Under the pieces are notes generated by a model that searched no databases, was not told the DNA's origin, and saw only the letters and a list, made by a program, of their open reading frames with translations. From positions 372,001 through 436,000 of the forward strand of contig CBDHCC010000001.1 of the NCBI GenBank assembly GCA_965261015.1: 64,000 nucleotides of DNA, in the 5' to 3' direction. A program made the position numbers and the translations under genes. Position 1 is the first letter of the stretch. Every line of letters begins with the position of its first letter. Source of the DNA: CBDHCC01 sp965261015. Its GTDB lineage: Bacteria > Pseudomonadota > Alphaproteobacteria > Sphingomonadales > Sphingomonadaceae. Shown here piece after piece: positions 17,756 to 26,408 of the stretch.

Positions 17756-18556
17756 TCAGGCGTCCGCCTGGCTCTTGGGCTGCGCCAGCTTGCGGTGCAT
17801 CTGCGCCATGACGGTGTCGGGAATGATGTCGGCGAAGAACGCCTGCACCTTGTTCATGAAGCCGGGAACGACCCCCGCCTCGCCCTTCACCATGGCCTGA
17901 TAGCCGGCCTTGGCGACGTCTGCGGGATCGGCCGCCTTGCCCGATTCCGCCTGTTCGCCGGCTTCCGTGTCCAGCATGTGCGCCCGGTCGAAGAACTCCG
18001 TATCGGTCACCCCCGGCATCAGGCAGGTCACCGTCACCGCGGTCTCCTTCAACTCGTTGCGCAACGCGTAGGAGAAGCTGTCCAGGAACGCCTTGGTGCC
18101 GTTGTACACCGCTTGGAAACTGCCGGGCATGAAGCCGGCGATGGAGCCGGTGATCAGGATGCGGCCCGCGTTGCGATCCACCATCCGCTGCGCGACCTGA
18201 TGGATCAGCGACACCGTCCCCACGACATTCAGGTCCATGACCTGCTTGATCTCGTCCCAATCCTGGCTGAGGAACGCGTGGCCGAGGCCCCGGCCTGCAT
18301 TGGCCAGCAATGCGTCGACCGGGCGGTCGCCGATCGCGGCGACCAGATCGTCGACCCCATGCTTCGTGGCGAGGTCCGCCTTCAGCGTCTCCACGGCACC
18401 GCGATTGTCTGACCGCAGGTCGTTGGCGGCGGACTCGATCTCCGCCTCCTGCGCCACGATCAGCACGTCGTGACCATCTTGTAGAGCGAGGCGGGCGAGT
18501 TCCAGACCGATGCCGGTCGAGGCTCCGGTGACGACGGCGAAGGGGCGGGTGGTCAT
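17756..18556 (-). CDS. Short-chain dehydrogenase/reductase
   Basis: A 266-residue classical SDR using NAD(P)H. The cofactor motif TGASTGIG, the structural motif NAGRG, the catalytic Ser in ITGSIAG and the YxxxK pair in YNGTK are all present. Substrate is not predictable. Like many stress-linked SDRs, the C-terminal part (after TEFFDRAHML) differs from the core and carries an insertion rich in Ala/Asp/Glu before GYQAMVKGEAGVVPG. It is the last gene of a minus-strand run of three (SRPBCC protein, alcohol dehydrogenase, SDR), 46 nt after the dehydrogenase, so it probably shares the EcfG-like promoter. Confidence 0.9.
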   Translation of the reverse strand: MTTRPFAVVTGASTGIGLELARLALQDGHDVLIVAQEAEIESAANDLRSDNRGAVETLKADLATKHGVDDLVAAIGDRPVDALLANAGRGLGHAFLSQDWDEIKQVMDLNVVGTVSLIHQVAQRMVDRNAGRILITGSIAGFMPGSFQAVYNGTKAFLDSFSYALRNELKETAVTVTCLMPGVTDTEFFDRAHMLDTEAGEQAESGKAADPADVAKAGYQAMVKGEAGVVPGFMNKVQAFFADIIPDTVMAQMHRKLAQPKSQADA

Positions 18557-18602
18557 GGGAAAATCTTTCTGAAAAGGGTGCGAGGTCCGGCGATCACGGG
18601 CG

Positions 18603-19772
18603 TCAAGGGGTCAGGACAACCTTCGTCCAATCGTTCTGCTTTTCCTTGAAGTTCTTATAGCCGCGCGCCGCGTCCTCCAGGGGGAGGCGATGCGAAATGA
18701 GGAAGGTCGTGTCGATCTCTCCCGCGACGATCCGCTCCATCAGGGGCTTCAGATAGCGTTGGACGTGTGTCTGGCCGGTGCGGACCTGCAGACCCTTCTC
18801 CATCAGCGCGCCGAGCGGAAACTTGTCCGTCATTCCGCCATAGACACCGGGAACGGACACCCGCCCGCCCTTGCGGCAGGCCAGAATGGCCTGCTTCAGC
18901 GCGGAAGCGCGGTCGGCTCCGACGCCGACCTTCTGCTTCACCACGTCCGCCATGTTGTCGATGGCAAAGCCGTGCGCCTCCATGCCGACGGCGTCGATCA
19001 CCGCGTCGGGCCCGATCCCCCCGGTCATCTCCATCAGGGCTTCACGCACGTCGCTCTCCCGGAAGTTGAGAGTGGTCGCCCCGAGAGACTTCGCCAGCTG
19101 GAGGCGGTTGGGATAGTGATCGATGGCGATCACCTTCGCCGCCCCCATGATCAGCGCGGATTGTATGGCGAACAGGCCGACCGGGCCGCAGCCCCAGACC
19201 GCGACGGTGTCCCCGTCCTGGATCTCCGCATTCTCCGCCGCCATCCAGCCGGTGGGCAGGATGTCGGACAGGAACAGCACCTGCTCGTCGTCCACGCCTT
19301 TGGGAACCACGATCGGCCCGATGTCGGAGAACGGCACGCGCACATACTCCGCCTGCCCGCCCGGATAGCCGCCGGTCAGGTGGGAATAGCCGAACAGCCC
19401 GCTCATCGCGTGCCCGTAGAGCGTCTCCGACATGTCCTGCTTGTCGGCGGGATTGGAGTTGTCGCAGCAGGAGAACTGCGTCTGTTCGCAGAAGAAGCAT
19501 TGGCCGCACGCGATGGTGAAGGGCACCACGACCCGCTGGCCCTTTCGCAGGGTCGACTCCGTGCCGACATCGACGACCTCGCCCATGAATTCGTGGCCCA
19601 GGATGTCGCCGGAGAGCACGCCGGGAATGACCCCGTCATAGAGGTGAAGGTCGGATCCGCAGATGGCGGTCGACGTGACCTTTATGATCGCGTCGCGGGG
19701 GTTGACCAGTTCGGGGTCCGGCATCGTTTCGACGCGAACGTCGTGAGTGCCGTGCCAGGTGAGTGCGCGCAT
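18603..19772 (-). CDS. Zinc-dependent alcohol dehydrogenase, glutathione-independent formaldehyde dehydrogenase-like
   Basis: A 389-residue medium-chain dehydrogenase. The catalytic zinc site is visible in CGSDLHLYDG and GHEFMGEVVDVG. The structural zinc region has an unusual cysteine set, CGQCFFCEQTQFSCCDN, characteristic of this FdhA-like subgroup. The nucleotide-binding motif is VWGCGPVGLFAIQSA. Members are annotated as formaldehyde dehydrogenase or threonine dehydrogenase-like; exact substrate is uncertain. AAGGAG lies just upstream of the ATG at 19772. It is 15 nt downstream of the SRPBCC gene, so an operon is nearly certain, and the context suggests a role in detoxification under stress (inference). 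Confidence 0.9.
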   Translation of the reverse strand: MRALTWHGTHDVRVETMPDPELVNPRDAIIKVTSTAICGSDLHLYDGVIPGVLSGDILGHEFMGEVVDVGTESTLRKGQRVVVPFTIACGQCFFCEQTQFSCCDNSNPADKQDMSETLYGHAMSGLFGYSHLTGGYPGGQAEYVRVPFSDIGPIVVPKGVDDEQVLFLSDILPTGWMAAENAEIQDGDTVAVWGCGPVGLFAIQSALIMGAAKVIAIDHYPNRLQLAKSLGATTLNFRESDVREALMEMTGGIGPDAVIDAVGMEAHGFAIDNMADVVKQKVGVGADRASALKQAILACRKGGRVSVPGVYGGMTDKFPLGALMEKGLQVRTGQTHVQRYLKPLMERIVAGEIDTTFLISHRLPLEDAARGYKNFKEKQNDWTKVVLTP

Positions 19773-19787
19773 GAGTGCGGGCTCCTT

Positions 19788-20573
19788 TCAGTCTGTGGTG
19801 CGCTGATTGTCGGACGTGGCGATCTCGCCCGTCTCCATCAGCATCTTGAAGCGCTTCAGTTCGACCCGGGCCTGCACCTCGGGCTCGCGGCGAGTGAGCT
19901 TGGCGGCCCATTTGCCCAGCACGCCACCGGGTGGGTCATAGGCGACGACGAGCGTCACATAGGTTCCCCGTCCGCCCGGCGCGTCCTTGAACGTCACGCG
20001 GCCCCGCGTTTCGATCGTGGAGTCCGGCGTGGAGGCCCAGGCGATCACCTCGCCCCTGCGGTCCGCCACGACCTCGGTCTCGACCTCCACCGTTCGACCG
20101 GCGGGGGCCTTGACGACCCAGGTGGACACCTTGCCGCCTTCCGCCCGGACCGCCTTCAGGTTCTCCATGAAGGTCGGCAGGTTCTGGAAATCGCGCCAAT
20201 AGGCGTAGAGTTCGTCGCGCGGACGGTTGATGAGCACGGACCGGCCGGCGATCTCGTATTCGCCGTCGGTTGAGCGGGCCGCGCGGCGCGGGGCGTCGTC
20301 GCCCCGATCCCGGTTCGCCGGTCGCCGCGACTTGCCGCCCCGATCGTCCCGGCGCGCCTGCACGGCACCGAAGGTGGCCGCCGCCACGGCCAGGGCACCC
20401 AAGCCGAGCGCGCCGGCAGAAATCGCCATGTCCTTGTTGCGCGACAGTGATGTCTTGGCATCGCTGAGCGCGCGTTGCGTCGGGGTTTCGTGCTTCGCCT
20501 GCTCCTTGGCGACGACCTCTTCGGGGTCGGGCAGGCGACCGCCACTCGTGCTGGAGCCTGGTTCGGTGCTCAT
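19788..20573 (-). CDS. SRPBCC (START-like) domain membrane protein
   Basis: A 261-residue protein with a Ser/Glu-rich N-terminus, one hydrophobic segment (MAISAGALGLGALAVAAATFGAV, about 48-70), a basic Arg-rich stretch and a C-terminal SRPBCC/polyketide-cyclase-like domain (about 105-245: SVLINRPRDELYAYWRDFQN, PTFMENLKAVRAEGG). This fold binds hydrophobic ligands in a deep pocket; the ligand is unknown. AAGGAGAACCC upstream fixes the start at 20573. It heads a three-gene run with an alcohol dehydrogenase and an SDR. Proteins of this build are common in general-stress regulons of sphingomonads, in line with the promoter-like motif just upstream. Confidence 0.85.
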   Translation of the reverse strand: MSTEPGSSTSGGRLPDPEEVVAKEQAKHETPTQRALSDAKTSLSRNKDMAISAGALGLGALAVAAATFGAVQARRDDRGGKSRRPANRDRGDDAPRRAARSTDGEYEIAGRSVLINRPRDELYAYWRDFQNLPTFMENLKAVRAEGGKVSTWVVKAPAGRTVEVETEVVADRRGEVIAWASTPDSTIETRGRVTFKDAPGGRGTYVTLVVAYDPPGGVLGKWAAKLTRREPEVQARVELKRFKMLMETGEIATSDNQRTTD

Positions 20574-20595
20574 CGGGTTCTCCTTTTGCGGGAAG

Positions 20596-20620
20596 AACGT
20601 GAGCGGCGCGAAGGGGTTGC
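20596..20620 (-). promoter_or_regulatory. EcfG (general stress sigma) type promoter
   Basis: On the minus strand, GCAAC (20620-20616) is separated by 16 nt from CGTT (20599-20596). The known alphaproteobacterial EcfG consensus is GGAAC-N16/17-CGTT, so only one base differs. It sits 23 nt before the start codon of the SRPBCC gene and would drive the SRPBCC-dehydrogenase-SDR run. Pattern match only. Confidence 0.5.
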
Positions 20621-20661
20621 ATGATATCGGGGCCGATCGGGCGCGCCCTCGCGTGGTCGCC

Positions 20662-22032
20662 CTAGAAGCTTTCCAGATCGTACACCGGCTCGACCGTCCC
20701 GCCCCAGGCGCCGTCATACAGGTCGAGCAGGCGGCGGGCGGGCACCTTGCCGGATCGCGCGATCTCGCGCAGCGGGTCGAGGAAGCCGCTCTCGTCGTCG
20801 CCGGCGGCGTTCAGGCGCTTGCGGGCCGACAGGCCGCTGGTCGCGATCTCGACGATCTCGCCCGCGATGTCGCGCAGCCGACCGCCCGGGATCGGAGCGT
20901 CCAGCCCGAGTGCCGGAACGGCGTCGCGCAGCGCCTGGCGCGCCTCCATGGACCACCCCTTCACCACGTCCCACGCGGCGGCGAGCGCCGTGGCATCGTA
21001 GAGCAGGCCCACCCAAAAGGCCGGGAGAGCGCAGATCCGGTTCCATGGACCGCCGTCCGCCCCGCGCATTTCCAGAAAGCTTTTCAGGCGCACTTCGGGA
21101 AAGGCCGTGGACAGGTGGTCGATCCAGTCGCTTTCCCGCGGCCGCTCCCCCGGCAGGATCGACAGCCGCCCGTCCAGAAAGTCTCGGAAGGACAGGCCGC
21201 TCGCGTCCAGATAGGCCCCGTCGCGCCACACGAAGTACATCGGCACGTCCAGCATGTATTCGACATACCGTTCGTATCCGAAGCCCGCCTCGAACACGAA
21301 GGGCAGCATTCCCGTGCGTTGCGGGTCGGTGTCGGACCAGATGTGCGACCGGTAGGACAGGAACCCGTTCGGCCGCCCCTCCGTGAATGGCGAGTTCGCG
21401 AACAGCGCGGTGGCGAGTGGCTGGAGCGCCAGGCCGACGCGGAACTTGGCGGCCATGTCCGCCTCGCTCGCATAGTCCAGATTGACCTGGATGGTGCAGG
21501 TCCGAAGCATCATGTCGAGGCCGAGCGTGCCCACGCGCGGCATGTGCCGCGCCATGATGTCGTAGCGCGCCTTGGGCATGAAGGGCAGCTCGTCGCGCCG
21601 CTTGTCCGGCCACATGCCCAGGCCGAGATAGCCCAGCCCCAGCGTCTGGCCGACCGCCTTCACCTGCTCCAGGTGCCGCCCCGTCTCCGCGCAGGTCTCG
21701 TGCAGGGTGGAGAGGGGCGCGCCGGAGAGTTCGAGCTGGCCGGCCGGCTCGAGGCTGACGGTGCCGTCCGGCCCCGACATGGCGATCACCTGCCCGCCTT
21801 CGACGACGGGCTCCCACCCGAACTCGCTCAAACCGAGCAGCAGGTCGCGGATCCCGCCCGGTTCCGCGTAGGACGGCGCGCGGTGGTCGGCGGTGCGATA
21901 GACGAACTTTTCGTGTTCCGTCCCGATCCGCCAGCGCTCCGCCGGTTTCTCGCCCTCGATCATGGGTCGGACCAGATCGTCCAGCCGCTCGATGACGGGA
22001 TCGTCGGAGGAGGAGGTCCCGCGCGTGCTCAT
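20662..22032 (-). CDS. gshA: Glutamate-cysteine ligase (plant/alphaproteobacterial type)
   Basis: Catalyses the first step of glutathione synthesis, ATP-dependent joining of glutamate and cysteine. The 456-residue product has the type-2 family landmarks: RIGTEHEKF near the N-terminus, QLELSGAPL, GLGYLGLGMWP, TCTIQVNLDYASEADM (substrate binding) and the C-terminal Gly/Arg-rich part. The ATG at 22032 (MSTRGTSSSDDP) is preferred; an upstream ATG at 22068 would add 12 residues unlike the family. It is separated by 89 nt from the downstream SRPBCC gene, which has its own promoter-like motif. Confidence 0.93.
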   Translation of the reverse strand: MSTRGTSSSDDPVIERLDDLVRPMIEGEKPAERWRIGTEHEKFVYRTADHRAPSYAEPGGIRDLLLGLSEFGWEPVVEGGQVIAMSGPDGTVSLEPAGQLELSGAPLSTLHETCAETGRHLEQVKAVGQTLGLGYLGLGMWPDKRRDELPFMPKARYDIMARHMPRVGTLGLDMMLRTCTIQVNLDYASEADMAAKFRVGLALQPLATALFANSPFTEGRPNGFLSYRSHIWSDTDPQRTGMLPFVFEAGFGYERYVEYMLDVPMYFVWRDGAYLDASGLSFRDFLDGRLSILPGERPRESDWIDHLSTAFPEVRLKSFLEMRGADGGPWNRICALPAFWVGLLYDATALAAAWDVVKGWSMEARQALRDAVPALGLDAPIPGGRLRDIAGEIVEIATSGLSARKRLNAAGDDESGFLDPLREIARSGKVPARRLLDLYDGAWGGTVEPVYDLESF

Positions 22033-22139
22033 CGTCCGCGCCTTGGCGGCAAAGCCGGTGCTTGCCAAGCGGCATCCGGGCCCGTGCTCCGCGCCGGCCT
22101 CTAACCGGCCGTTAACCGCTATGGCCTAGGGGACTGCGC

Positions 22140-23351
22140 GTGATCCGTCGCCTGGCCCCGCCGCTCGTCCTGCTGCTCGCCGTGCCTGCCGGCGCCGCGG
22201 CCCAGACGACGTGTTCGGCGGCCCAGCAATTCCGCCTCGACTGGAACGCTCAGCCGTCCGGGTCCCAGGGCACGGCCGCGAAGAGCTACACCGCCGCCGA
22301 CGGGCTGAACCACACAGAGACGATCACGGTCAGCTACAACGGTGCCACGGGCGCCTTCAAGCCGATCGCCTTTGGCGGCACGATCGGAACCGTCACCACG
22401 CCCTATATCGGCGTGGTGAACACCGGCGGCCTGGCCGCGACCGAGGCGACGCTGACGCTCGGGGTGATCTTCAACGGCTACTCCACCAACATCGACAGCG
22501 GCACGAACGTGGTCGGCGTGCGCTTCGTGGCGTCCAAACCGCTGCGCGAGATCAGCTTCACCCTGCTCGACATCGACTACAATGCGGGTCAATTCCGCGA
22601 CTGGATCAAGATCACGGGTCAGACGGCGGCCGGAGACACGATCGTGCCACGCATCGCCAATCCCTATGGCAACAACAACCAGAACAACCCCGGCCAGACC
22701 GCGCCGTCCTCCGCCGCGATCGGTCCGATCACGGCCGTCACGCCGAACTTTTCCAATGCCGAGGTCGTGGGCAACGGCGCGGCCGGCACCACCGAAGCGT
22801 TCGGCAACGTCACCGCCAGCTTCGCGGAACCGGTCGTGCGGGTGGACATCCGCTATGGCAACGGACCGGCCTCGTTCAACACCGGCACGGCGGGGCAGCA
22901 GGCGATCGGCATCCACGACCTGTTGTTCTGCACCATGCCGGTCGTCGATCTGGCCAAGACCTCCGCGACGGTGGCGACCACCGGGCCGGAACGGTTCGCC
23001 ATTCCCGGGGCGGATGTCGACTACACGCTGACGCTCACCAACACGGGCGGCAGTCCGGTGGACGTGAACTCCACGCTGATCGCCGACGTGCTTCCGGCCA
23101 ACGTCACCTATTACAACGGCGACATCGATGCCGCGACGGCGGGCACGCAGAGCTTCGTCTTCACGCCGGGCACCAGCGGCCTGACGCTCAGCCAGGCCAA
23201 TGTGGCGACATCGAACAACGGGGGCACCAGCTATGGCTACACGGCGGCCGCGGGCTACGACCCGGCGGTGAGCGCGGTGCGATACCAGCCCCAGGGCCAG
23301 CTCGCCCCCTATTCCACCGCCGTCATCCGCTTTCGGGTCCGGGTGAACTGA
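22140..23351 (+). CDS. Secreted protein with DUF11-like C-terminal domain, unknown function
   Basis: A 403-residue exported protein starting at GTG 22140 with a clear signal peptide (MIRRLAPPLVLLLAVPAGAAAQ). The body is a beta-rich, Thr/Asn/Gly-rich domain (about 30-250) with two cysteines near its ends (TTCSAA and LLFCTMP), likely disulfide-linked. Residues 255-400 form a second module (VDLAKTSATVATTGPERFAIPG, YTLTLTNTGGSPVD, VLPANVTYYNGD) that resembles the DUF11/CARDB-like surface repeat. I know no activity for this family; cell-surface or extracellular location is likely. It is divergent from gshA and its last 29 nt overlap the convergent rsmE. Confidence 0.8.
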   Translation: MIRRLAPPLVLLLAVPAGAAAQTTCSAAQQFRLDWNAQPSGSQGTAAKSYTAADGLNHTETITVSYNGATGAFKPIAFGGTIGTVTTPYIGVVNTGGLAATEATLTLGVIFNGYSTNIDSGTNVVGVRFVASKPLREISFTLLDIDYNAGQFRDWIKITGQTAAGDTIVPRIANPYGNNNQNNPGQTAPSSAAIGPITAVTPNFSNAEVVGNGAAGTTEAFGNVTASFAEPVVRVDIRYGNGPASFNTGTAGQQAIGIHDLLFCTMPVVDLAKTSATVATTGPERFAIPGADVDYTLTLTNTGGSPVDVNSTLIADVLPANVTYYNGDIDAATAGTQSFVFTPGTSGLTLSQANVATSNNGGTSYGYTAAAGYDPAVSAVRYQPQGQLAPYSTAVIRFRVRVN

Positions 23352-24087
23352 CCCAGTCGCCGGCCGCCGCCATCCAGGCGGTGACGGCGGCCAGCGCGGC
23401 CGTCTCCGCCCTAAGCACGCGCGGGCCCAGCGTGACGGCCACGGCGGAGCGCAGGCTCCCGATCGCGACGCGCTCCTCGTCCGCCCAACCCCCTTCCGGT
23501 CCGATCAGGATCGCCGCCGGGCCGGGCCGGGCCGCCGCCGCCACCGCCCGCCCGCCCGCCTCGTCCGCGTGCAACAGCTGCCGGGCGGGGTCCCAGCCGG
23601 CCAAGAGGAGGGGGAGCGGGGTGGCGTCCGCCAGCTCGGGCAGCGCGGTGCGGCCGCACTGTTCCGCCGCCTCGATCGCGATCGCGCGCATCCGATCGGG
23701 CTTCACCTTGTCCACCACCGCGCGCCGGGTGAGCACGGGCACGATGCGCGCGACCCCCAGCTCCGTCGCCTTTTCCACCACCCACTCCCAGCGCTGGCGG
23801 CGCACCGGCGCCGCGCACAGCCACAGGTCCGGCACCCGCTCGCGCGGGCCGACGCGGTGCCGGACATGGAGCGGCAGAGCGCGTTTCGTGGGCACGCCCA
23901 GTTCCGCCCCCCATTCGCCCGTCCGATCGTCGAACAGCCGGACCGCGTCGCCCTCGACCAGCCGGAGGACGCGGGTGAGGTAATGGAGCGCCTCCGGGCT
24001 GGCCGGGACCACCGCGCCATCGGACAGCGGCTGGTCGACGAACAGGCGCGGCGCGCTCGACGGTGGCCAGGCGGGGGTGGCGGGCAT
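23323..24087 (-). CDS. rsmE: 16S rRNA m3U1498 methyltransferase RsmE
   Basis: A 254-residue SPOUT-class methyltransferase that modifies U1498 of 16S rRNA. It has an N-terminal PUA-like domain (PRLFVDQPLSDGAVV, HYLTRVLRL) and a C-terminal knotted domain with VVEKATELGV, AAEQCGRTALPEL, LIGPEGGWADEE and LGPRVLRAETAALAAV, all family signatures. The ATG at 24087 is chosen because it begins shortly before the PUA domain; another ATG at 24099 is possible. The start codon region overlaps that of divergent ubiA closely (11 nt apart), so the two must share a compact promoter region or overlap in transcription. Confidence 0.94.
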   Translation of the reverse strand: MPATPAWPPSSAPRLFVDQPLSDGAVVPASPEALHYLTRVLRLVEGDAVRLFDDRTGEWGAELGVPTKRALPLHVRHRVGPRERVPDLWLCAAPVRRQRWEWVVEKATELGVARIVPVLTRRAVVDKVKPDRMRAIAIEAAEQCGRTALPELADATPLPLLLAGWDPARQLLHADEAGGRAVAAAARPGPAAILIGPEGGWADEERVAIGSLRSAVAVTLGPRVLRAETAALAAVTAWMAAAGDWVSSPGPESG

Positions 24088-24097
24088 AGGAGCGTGC

Positions 24098-25012
24098 ATG
24101 GCCCCGACCGCCCCGCCTGACCAGACCCCCGACTCACAGCATCCCGGGCTGATGGGGCGGCTGCCGGCGGCCGCGCGGCCCTTCGTGGGCATGGCCCGGC
24201 TGGACCGGCCGATCGGCTGGTGGCTGCTGTTCTGGCCCGGCGCGTGGGCGCTGGCGCTGGAGGGCGCGCGCGACTGGCGGCCCTACGCCCTGATGCTGGT
24301 GGGAGCGATCGCGATGCGCGGCGCGGGCTGCGTCTACAACGACATCGTGGACCGCGACCTGGACCGGCGGGTCGCGCGCACCGCCGCGCGGCCGCTGGCG
24401 AGCGGGGCGGTGAGCGTGCGCGCCGCGTGGGCGTGGCTGGGCGCGCTGTGCGTGGTGGGGCTGGCCGTCCTGGTCCAGCTGCCCTGGCGCGCCGCCGTGG
24501 TGGCGCTGGCCAGCCTGGCGCTCGTCGCCGCCTACCCCTGGATGAAGCGGATCACCTGGTGGCCGCAGGCGTGGCTGGGGCTGGTGTTCGCCTGGGCCGC
24601 GCTGGTCGGCGGCGCGATCGTGACCGGCTGGCCCAGCGGCGCGGCGATGACGCTCTATGCCGGCGCGGTCGCCTGGGTCGTGGGGTACGACACGATCTAC
24701 GCCCTGTCCGACCGCGCCGACGACGCGCTGATCGGGATACGGTCCTCCGCGCTGCGTCTGGGCGGGGCGGTGCGACCGGGGGTGGCGGCGTTCTACGCGG
24801 TGGCGCTGGCCTTGTGGGCGGCCGCTTTGTGGCAGGTGCGCGGGCAGGGGCTGGCGCTGGTCGGCCTGGCCCCGGCCGCCGCCCACCTGGCCTGGCAGGT
24901 CGCGACCTTGCGGGTGGACGACGCGATCGACCCGCTGGCGAAGTTCCGCTCCAACCGCACGGCCGGGCTGCTGGTGTTCCTGGCCTGCCTGGTGGTCGGC
25001 TGGACCCGGTGA
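24098..25012 (+). CDS. ubiA: 4-hydroxybenzoate polyprenyltransferase
   Basis: UbiA attaches the polyprenyl tail to 4-hydroxybenzoate in ubiquinone synthesis, in the inner membrane. The 304-residue product has seven to nine hydrophobic helices and both Asp-rich metal/diphosphate motifs: NDIVDRDLDRRVARTAARPL and YALSDRADDALIG. Conserved RLDRPIGWWLLFWPG opens the first helix. MAPTAPPDQ at 24098 is the likely start; 24077 is an alternative start 7 codons upstream. It is divergent from rsmE and followed after 49 nt by pmbA. Confidence 0.95.
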   Translation: MAPTAPPDQTPDSQHPGLMGRLPAAARPFVGMARLDRPIGWWLLFWPGAWALALEGARDWRPYALMLVGAIAMRGAGCVYNDIVDRDLDRRVARTAARPLASGAVSVRAAWAWLGALCVVGLAVLVQLPWRAAVVALASLALVAAYPWMKRITWWPQAWLGLVFAWAALVGGAIVTGWPSGAAMTLYAGAVAWVVGYDTIYALSDRADDALIGIRSSALRLGGAVRPGVAAFYAVALALWAAALWQVRGQGLALVGLAPAAAHLAWQVATLRVDDAIDPLAKFRSNRTAGLLVFLACLVVGWTR

Positions 25013-25061
25013 CCCGGCGCCCACCCTCGACATCGCCGGGCCCCATCCCCACTAGCGGCCC

Positions 25062-26408
25062 ATGCTGACGCCCGCCCAAGCCACCGACCGCGCCGCCGAC
25101 CTCGTCTCCCGCGCCCTGGCGGCGGGCGCGGACGTCGCCGACGGGACCTTTTCGGGCGGCGAGTCCCGGTCGGTCACCGTGCGGCTGGGCGAGCTGGAGG
25201 ACGTGGACGGCAGCCAGGGCCAGGCGATCGGCCTTCGCGTCTTCGTCGGTCGCCGGCACGCCTCGGTCACCACCGACAGCCTGGATCCGTCGGACCTGGA
25301 CACGCTGGCGGCCCGCGCCGTCGCCATGGCGCGCGAGGCCCCGGACGATCCCTGGGCCGGGCTGGCCCCCGACGAGCGGCTGATGCGCGAGCCCGCGCCG
25401 GCGCTGGACCTGCTCGACCCCGCGGACGTCGACTCCGCCGCCCTGAAAGCGCGCGCGCTGGCGGTGGAGGACGCGGCGCGGGGGGTGGCGGGCGTCACAA
25501 ACTCCTCGGGCGGCAGCGCCTATCACGCGCGCAATGTCACCGCGCTGGCGACCTCCGCCGGCTGGGCGCGGGGTTATGAGGGCAGCCGCCACGGTCATTC
25601 CGTCACCGTGCTGGCGGGCACCGGCGCCGGGATGGAGCGCGACTATGCCGGCCACTCCGCCCGCCACCTGGCGGACGTGGAGAGCGCCGCCGCCGTGGGT
25701 CGCCGGGCGGGCGAGCGGGCGGTGGCGCGCCTGCACCCGGGCGCGCTCGCCAGCGCGGCGATGCCCGTCCTCTACGATCCCCGGGTGGCGAGCGGCCTGT
25801 TGGGCCATCTGACCGGCGCCATCAACGGCGCGGCGATCGCGCGCGGCACCAGCTTCCTAAAGGACCGGCTGGGCGAGCGGGTGTTCGCGCCCGGCGTGGC
25901 GGTGGAGGACGATCCCCACCGGCCGCGCGGATCCCGGTCGCGCCCGCACGACGCCGAAGGGCTGCCGACCGCGCGCTCGCTGCTGGTCGAGGATGGGCGG
26001 CTGACCGGATGGATCCTGGCGTCGGCCGCCGCGCGCCAGCTGGGGCTGGAGCCGACCGGCCACGCGACCCGCGGCGTGGGCGGCGCGCCGGGTGCCGGCG
26101 TGTCCAACCTGGCGCTGTTGCCGGGCGAGGCCAGCCCGGAGGAGCTGATGGCCGACATTCCGCTCGGCTTCTACGTCACCGAGCTGATCGGCCAGGGCGC
26201 CGACCTGGTGACCGGCGACTATTCGCGCGGGGCCAGCGGCTTTGCCATCCGCGACGGCCGGCTGGCGGAGCCGGTGTCGGGCCTGACGGTCGCGGGCAAC
26301 CTGACGCGGATGTTCGCCGGCCTGACGCCCGCCAGCGACCTGGAGCGCCGCACCGGCTTCGACGCCCCCACCGTGCGGATCGACGGCTGCACGGTGGCCG
26401 GTGGCTGA
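25062..26408 (+). CDS. pmbA: TldD/PmbA family metalloprotease subunit PmbA (TldE)
   Basis: PmbA/TldE pairs with TldD to form a protease that matures ribosomally made peptides such as microcins and degrades unfolded peptides. The 448-residue length is normal. Conserved segments are VTNSSGG-like VAGVTNSSGGSAYH, the central glycine-rich region, EVELI-type FYVTELIGQGADLVTGDYSRGASGF and the C-terminal NLTRMFAGLTPASDL. No HExxxH is present, as expected for the non-catalytic TldE partner; tldD is not in the window. The stop overlaps the cysQ-like start by 8 nt, so the two are co-translated. Confidence 0.92.
   Translation: MLTPAQATDRAADLVSRALAAGADVADGTFSGGESRSVTVRLGELEDVDGSQGQAIGLRVFVGRRHASVTTDSLDPSDLDTLAARAVAMAREAPDDPWAGLAPDERLMREPAPALDLLDPADVDSAALKARALAVEDAARGVAGVTNSSGGSAYHARNVTALATSAGWARGYEGSRHGHSVTVLAGTGAGMERDYAGHSARHLADVESAAAVGRRAGERAVARLHPGALASAAMPVLYDPRVASGLLGHLTGAINGAAIARGTSFLKDRLGERVFAPGVAVEDDPHRPRGSRSRPHDAEGLPTARSLLVEDGRLTGWILASAAARQLGLEPTGHATRGVGGAPGAGVSNLALLPGEASPEELMADIPLGFYVTELIGQGADLVTGDYSRGASGFAIRDGRLAEPVSGLTVAGNLTRMFAGLTPASDLERRTGFDAPTVRIDGCTVAGG

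Noticed and set aside
22119..22916. Minus-strand open frame opposite the secreted protein
   Set aside because: Shadow of a gene with a convincing signal peptide; the translation is low-complexity Gly/Arg/His.
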